NCBI RefSeq assembly: GCF_000377905.1
Contig: NZ_KB898874.1
Location: 372,001-436,000 of the forward strand
Direction: 5' to 3'
Source: Thioalkalivibrio sp. ALMg11
GTDB taxonomy: Bacteria > Pseudomonadota > Gammaproteobacteria > Ectothiorhodospirales > Ectothiorhodospiraceae
Length of the DNA stretch: 64,000 nt
Both the position numbers and the translations under genes were made by a program. Of this stretch, positions 61,802-64,000 are shown piece after piece. The notes under the pieces were generated by a model, which searched no databases, was not told the DNA's origin, and saw only the letters and a list, made by a program, of their open reading frames with translations. Positions within the stretch are counted from its first letter, which is position 1; each line of letters begins with the position of its first letter.

Positions 61802-63598
61802 TTATGCGTGGTCGGCCATACGCCGGAAGGTGGGGTTCCGCGCGACCAACTGAGAATAGGAACCGTGATCCGCCACCTTTCCTTCGGACAGCAGGTAGAT
61901 GCTGTCGCACTGCTTCACGGTAGCCAGTCGGTGGGCGATCATGATGATGGTCTTCTTCCCAGAAAAATCGTGGATGGCATCCATGACCAATTTCTCGGTG
62001 ATCCCATCCAGCGCGCTGGTCGCCTCATCCAGCACCAGCACATCGGCATCGTCGTAGAGGGCGCGGGCGATGCCAATGCGTTGCCGCTGACCGCCAGAGA
62101 GTTGTATTCCGCGCTCGCCAACACGGGTATCGAGGCCTTCCGGGAGATCGACCAGGAGTTGGTCCAGGTGGGCCATCCGGGCTGCACGGCGAACGCTCTC
62201 CTCGTCGATCTGTTCCGGTGGCAAGCCAAAGGCGATATTTTCCCGGATACTGGCGTCGGCTAGGAAGATCGACTGGGGCACAAAGCCCATGCTGTTCTGC
62301 CAGGCTCGCTTCTGTTCGGGCTGTAGTGGCTGCCCATCAATGGTGAGGCGCCCCTCTTGCGGTTCAATCAGCCCAAGCAGGATATCGATGGCCGTCGACT
62401 TCCCGGAGCCGGACGCCCCGACCAGGCCGACCACGTGGTTTACTGGCAGGCTTAGATCCAGGCCCTGTAGTGCTGGCTCTTCCTTACCGGGATAGGTGAA
62501 GGTCACCTCATCCAGACGGATTTCTTCCTTTGGACGCCAGTGCCCGAATCGCTCTGCCGAGACGCCGATGCTTGCATCCTGACTGTCTCTGAGATCCGCT
62601 TCTAGATTGTCGAACGCGGCCAGGTTGCCCCGTATCTGGGCGACGCTGGTGAATATCTGCTGGAATGCTGGCAGCAGCTTGAAACCTGCCAGGGCATAGA
62701 TCGCCAGCATGGGCAGGATCTCGCCCAGATTCCCTTCATGGGCGGCCAGCAGGTAGAGCACCAGGAAGATGACCGAGCCATAGGCGATCAGTTCCATGGC
62801 ATAACGAGGCACCTGCGAGAGCGCCTGGGTCGTTCCCTGCGCCCGTCCAAAACGGCGGCTGGCGGCCTCGAAACGCTGGTTGAAATCGGCCTGCCGCCCC
62901 AGCAAAAGGGTGTCCTTGATCCCGCCGAAGCCTTCGTTCATCAGCTTGAAGCGTTGCTGATTGGTCTGCGTAATGGTGGCCCCATTACTTACGAGGCGTC
63001 CGCGCACCACACGGTAGAGAATCAGGTAAGCAGCGGCAAAGATCAGCAAGCCGGTCAGCGCCACCATGGGGTTGTAGACGAAGATGACGATGGCCATGAA
63101 GAGGGCCAGCACCACTTTCGCATTCATCATCATCAAGGGTCGGAGGATGGTGTTTGTGATGCGCTGGCATTCCTGCGCGATCTTGTTGGTGAGCTGGCTG
63201 CTGCTGCCGTCGGCGTGAAAGAGCCACGGCTGATGCATGTAGTGCTTGTAGAGCCGGGAGCTCAATTCGGCGCCGACCTGGTTCGCGTACAGGGCCAAGC
63301 GCCATGTGGTGATCATGGCAAGGACCGCCCCGGCTGCCAACGCCATGAGGACAGCGATGCCCAGCCAGAACAGAAAATCGGCGGGGTCTGTGAAGCCGCT
63401 TGCCTCGTAGAGCTGTGCCAGCGTTCCGTCGCCTTCCAGTCGGCTCATATCGCCGACCAGGGCCATGAACGGGCCGATGGCGACCACGCCACCGACTTCC
63501 GCGAACGCCATCAGCACGACCAGGATCTGGAGGCGAAGCAGGCGCGCGCGTTGTTCGCGGGTAAGGAGGCTGAAAAAGACTCTGAGGCGCTGGAGCAT
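61802..63598 (-). CDS. ABC transporter with fused permease and ATPase, PglK-like flippase
   Basis: A 598-residue half-transporter. Six transmembrane helices fill residues 20-325. The ATPase has Walker A GASGSGKST, signature LSGGQRQRIGIARAL, Walker B VLVLDEATSALD and the switch His in IMIAHRLATV. PglK/WlaB-type proteins flip lipid-linked oligosaccharides across the inner membrane, and no Wzx is visible in the window, so this may be the flippase for the locus. Confidence 0.92.
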   Translation of the reverse strand: MLQRLRVFFSLLTREQRARLLRLQILVVLMAFAEVGGVVAIGPFMALVGDMSRLEGDGTLAQLYEASGFTDPADFLFWLGIAVLMALAAGAVLAMITTWRLALYANQVGAELSSRLYKHYMHQPWLFHADGSSSQLTNKIAQECQRITNTILRPLMMMNAKVVLALFMAIVIFVYNPMVALTGLLIFAAAYLILYRVVRGRLVSNGATITQTNQQRFKLMNEGFGGIKDTLLLGRQADFNQRFEAASRRFGRAQGTTQALSQVPRYAMELIAYGSVIFLVLYLLAAHEGNLGEILPMLAIYALAGFKLLPAFQQIFTSVAQIRGNLAAFDNLEADLRDSQDASIGVSAERFGHWRPKEEIRLDEVTFTYPGKEEPALQGLDLSLPVNHVVGLVGASGSGKSTAIDILLGLIEPQEGRLTIDGQPLQPEQKRAWQNSMGFVPQSIFLADASIRENIAFGLPPEQIDEESVRRAARMAHLDQLLVDLPEGLDTRVGERGIQLSGGQRQRIGIARALYDDADVLVLDEATSALDGITEKLVMDAIHDFSGKKTIIMIAHRLATVKQCDSIYLLSEGKVADHGSYSQLVARNPTFRRMADHA

Positions 63599-63614
63599 GG
63601 GAATCTTTCGCGGC

Positions 63615-63902
63615 TTAGAGCCGCATTGCGCCCGCTTGGTTGGGCAGCATAGATGTCACATCAGGCAGTGCGCTGTTCTCAGCGCCCAAGGCGCGGATGT
63701 CCACCACCGCCGCCACGAATTCTCGATGCGGTACGGCGAGGATCCCGGCCTGGTAGATACCCGGCACCTTCGCCTCTTTCTGCGAAACGTCGTAGTCGCC
63801 GTTCAGGGTGTCACCGCCGATCACCTGGTCGCCGCGCTCTAGCCGGCGCAGGCTCGAGGCGCTGCCAATGAAGCCGGCCGAGCCGGCTATGAGAATTTTC
63901 AT
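63615..63902 (-). pseudogene. Fusion scar of a UDP-sugar epimerase start and a UDP-sugar dehydrogenase end
   Basis: 95 residues. The start MKILIAGSAGFIGSASSLRR...GDTLNGDYDVSQKEAKV is the N-terminus of a TviC/UDP-glucuronate 4-epimerase-type SDR. From about residue 50, AGILAVPHREFVAAVVDIRA...ALPDVTSMLPNQAGAMRL is the C-terminus of a TviB/WbpO-type UDP-GlcNAc(A) dehydrogenase. An internal deletion joining two neighbouring genes in frame explains it. Neither active site remains. Confidence 0.8.
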
Positions 63903-63941
63903 TTTGTGCTTTGTGCTGGTGTGTGTTGATCGATGGGTTGT

Positions 63942-64000
63942 TCGCGGGCGGGCCCGCTCCTCCGTCATCCCGGAAACCGCGAAGCGGTTATCCGGGATCT
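63942..64000 (-). repeat. REP unit and start of an inverted composite repeat (cut by window end)
   Basis: GTTCGCGGGCGGGCCCGCTC is a REP hairpin. From 63964, GTCATCCCGGAAACCGCGAA...CCGGGATCT is the right-hand hairpin of the composite repeat in inverted orientation, continuing past the window. Confidence 0.75.

Overview
The window is GC-rich, densely packed bacterial chromosome. Housekeeping gene order and protein type (prfB-lysS next to an RpfE-like gene, recC-recB-recD, RhlE, several c-di-GMP and chemotaxis proteins) point to a gammaproteobacterium, probably near Chromatiales/Ectothiorhodospiraceae. That taxonomic guess is inference from gene content and composition; no rRNA gene is present to settle it.

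Region 1 (1-30.6 kb) is ordinary core genome. It holds the prfB-lysS operon, with the programmed +1 frameshift of prfB intact, followed by an RpfE-like gene, psiE and a DUF255-type thioredoxin protein. Next come two methyl-accepting chemotaxis proteins, rhlE, and a MASE3-PAS-GGDEF-EAL protein. A free-standing XPF/ERCC4-type nuclease and a Phd/VapC-like toxin-antitoxin (TA) pair follow, then recCBD on the minus strand and a second GGDEF-EAL protein whose GGDEF site is degenerate. The segment ends with a DUF302 gene behind a well-formed FNR-type promoter and two small paired genes.

Region 2 (30.6-42.6 kb) is an accessory island. Seven TA modules of different families (VapBC-RHH, HEPN/MNT, CcdAB, VapBC-AbrB, MntA/HepT, RelE/HigA-like, DUF1778/GNAT) are packed in 10 kb. 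Copies of one composite palindromic repeat, all in the same orientation, separate them at first roughly every 1.0-1.2 kb. Two copies of an IS630-like MITE have landed here. One cuts the RelE-like toxin gene in two. The other sits on the hepT stop codon, and a duplicated neighbouring segment preserves the matching empty site. REP/REPIN singlets also occur.

Region 3 (38.5-63.9 kb, minus strand) is a surface polysaccharide (O-antigen or capsule type) locus. It encodes UDP-N-acetyl-L-fucosamine synthesis (FnlA-FnlB-FnlC) with a WbuB-like transferase, two undecaprenyl-phosphate sugar transferases (one a remnant) and a DegT aminotransferase. It also encodes GT4 glycosyltransferases, a Wzy/WaaL-like membrane protein, a nonulosonic-acid set (SpsE/NeuB-like, SpsF-like, SpsG/PseG-like), a pyruvyltransferase-family protein, GalE and a PglK-like ABC flippase. 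The locus is visibly being remodelled: pseB, an SDR epimerase, a TviC-TviB fusion scar, a sugar transferase and two RAYT transposases survive only as relics, and parts are AT-rich relative to the flanks. Two glycosyltransferase genes contain uninterrupted tracts of 9 C and 10 G (coding strand), which could act as slippage switches.
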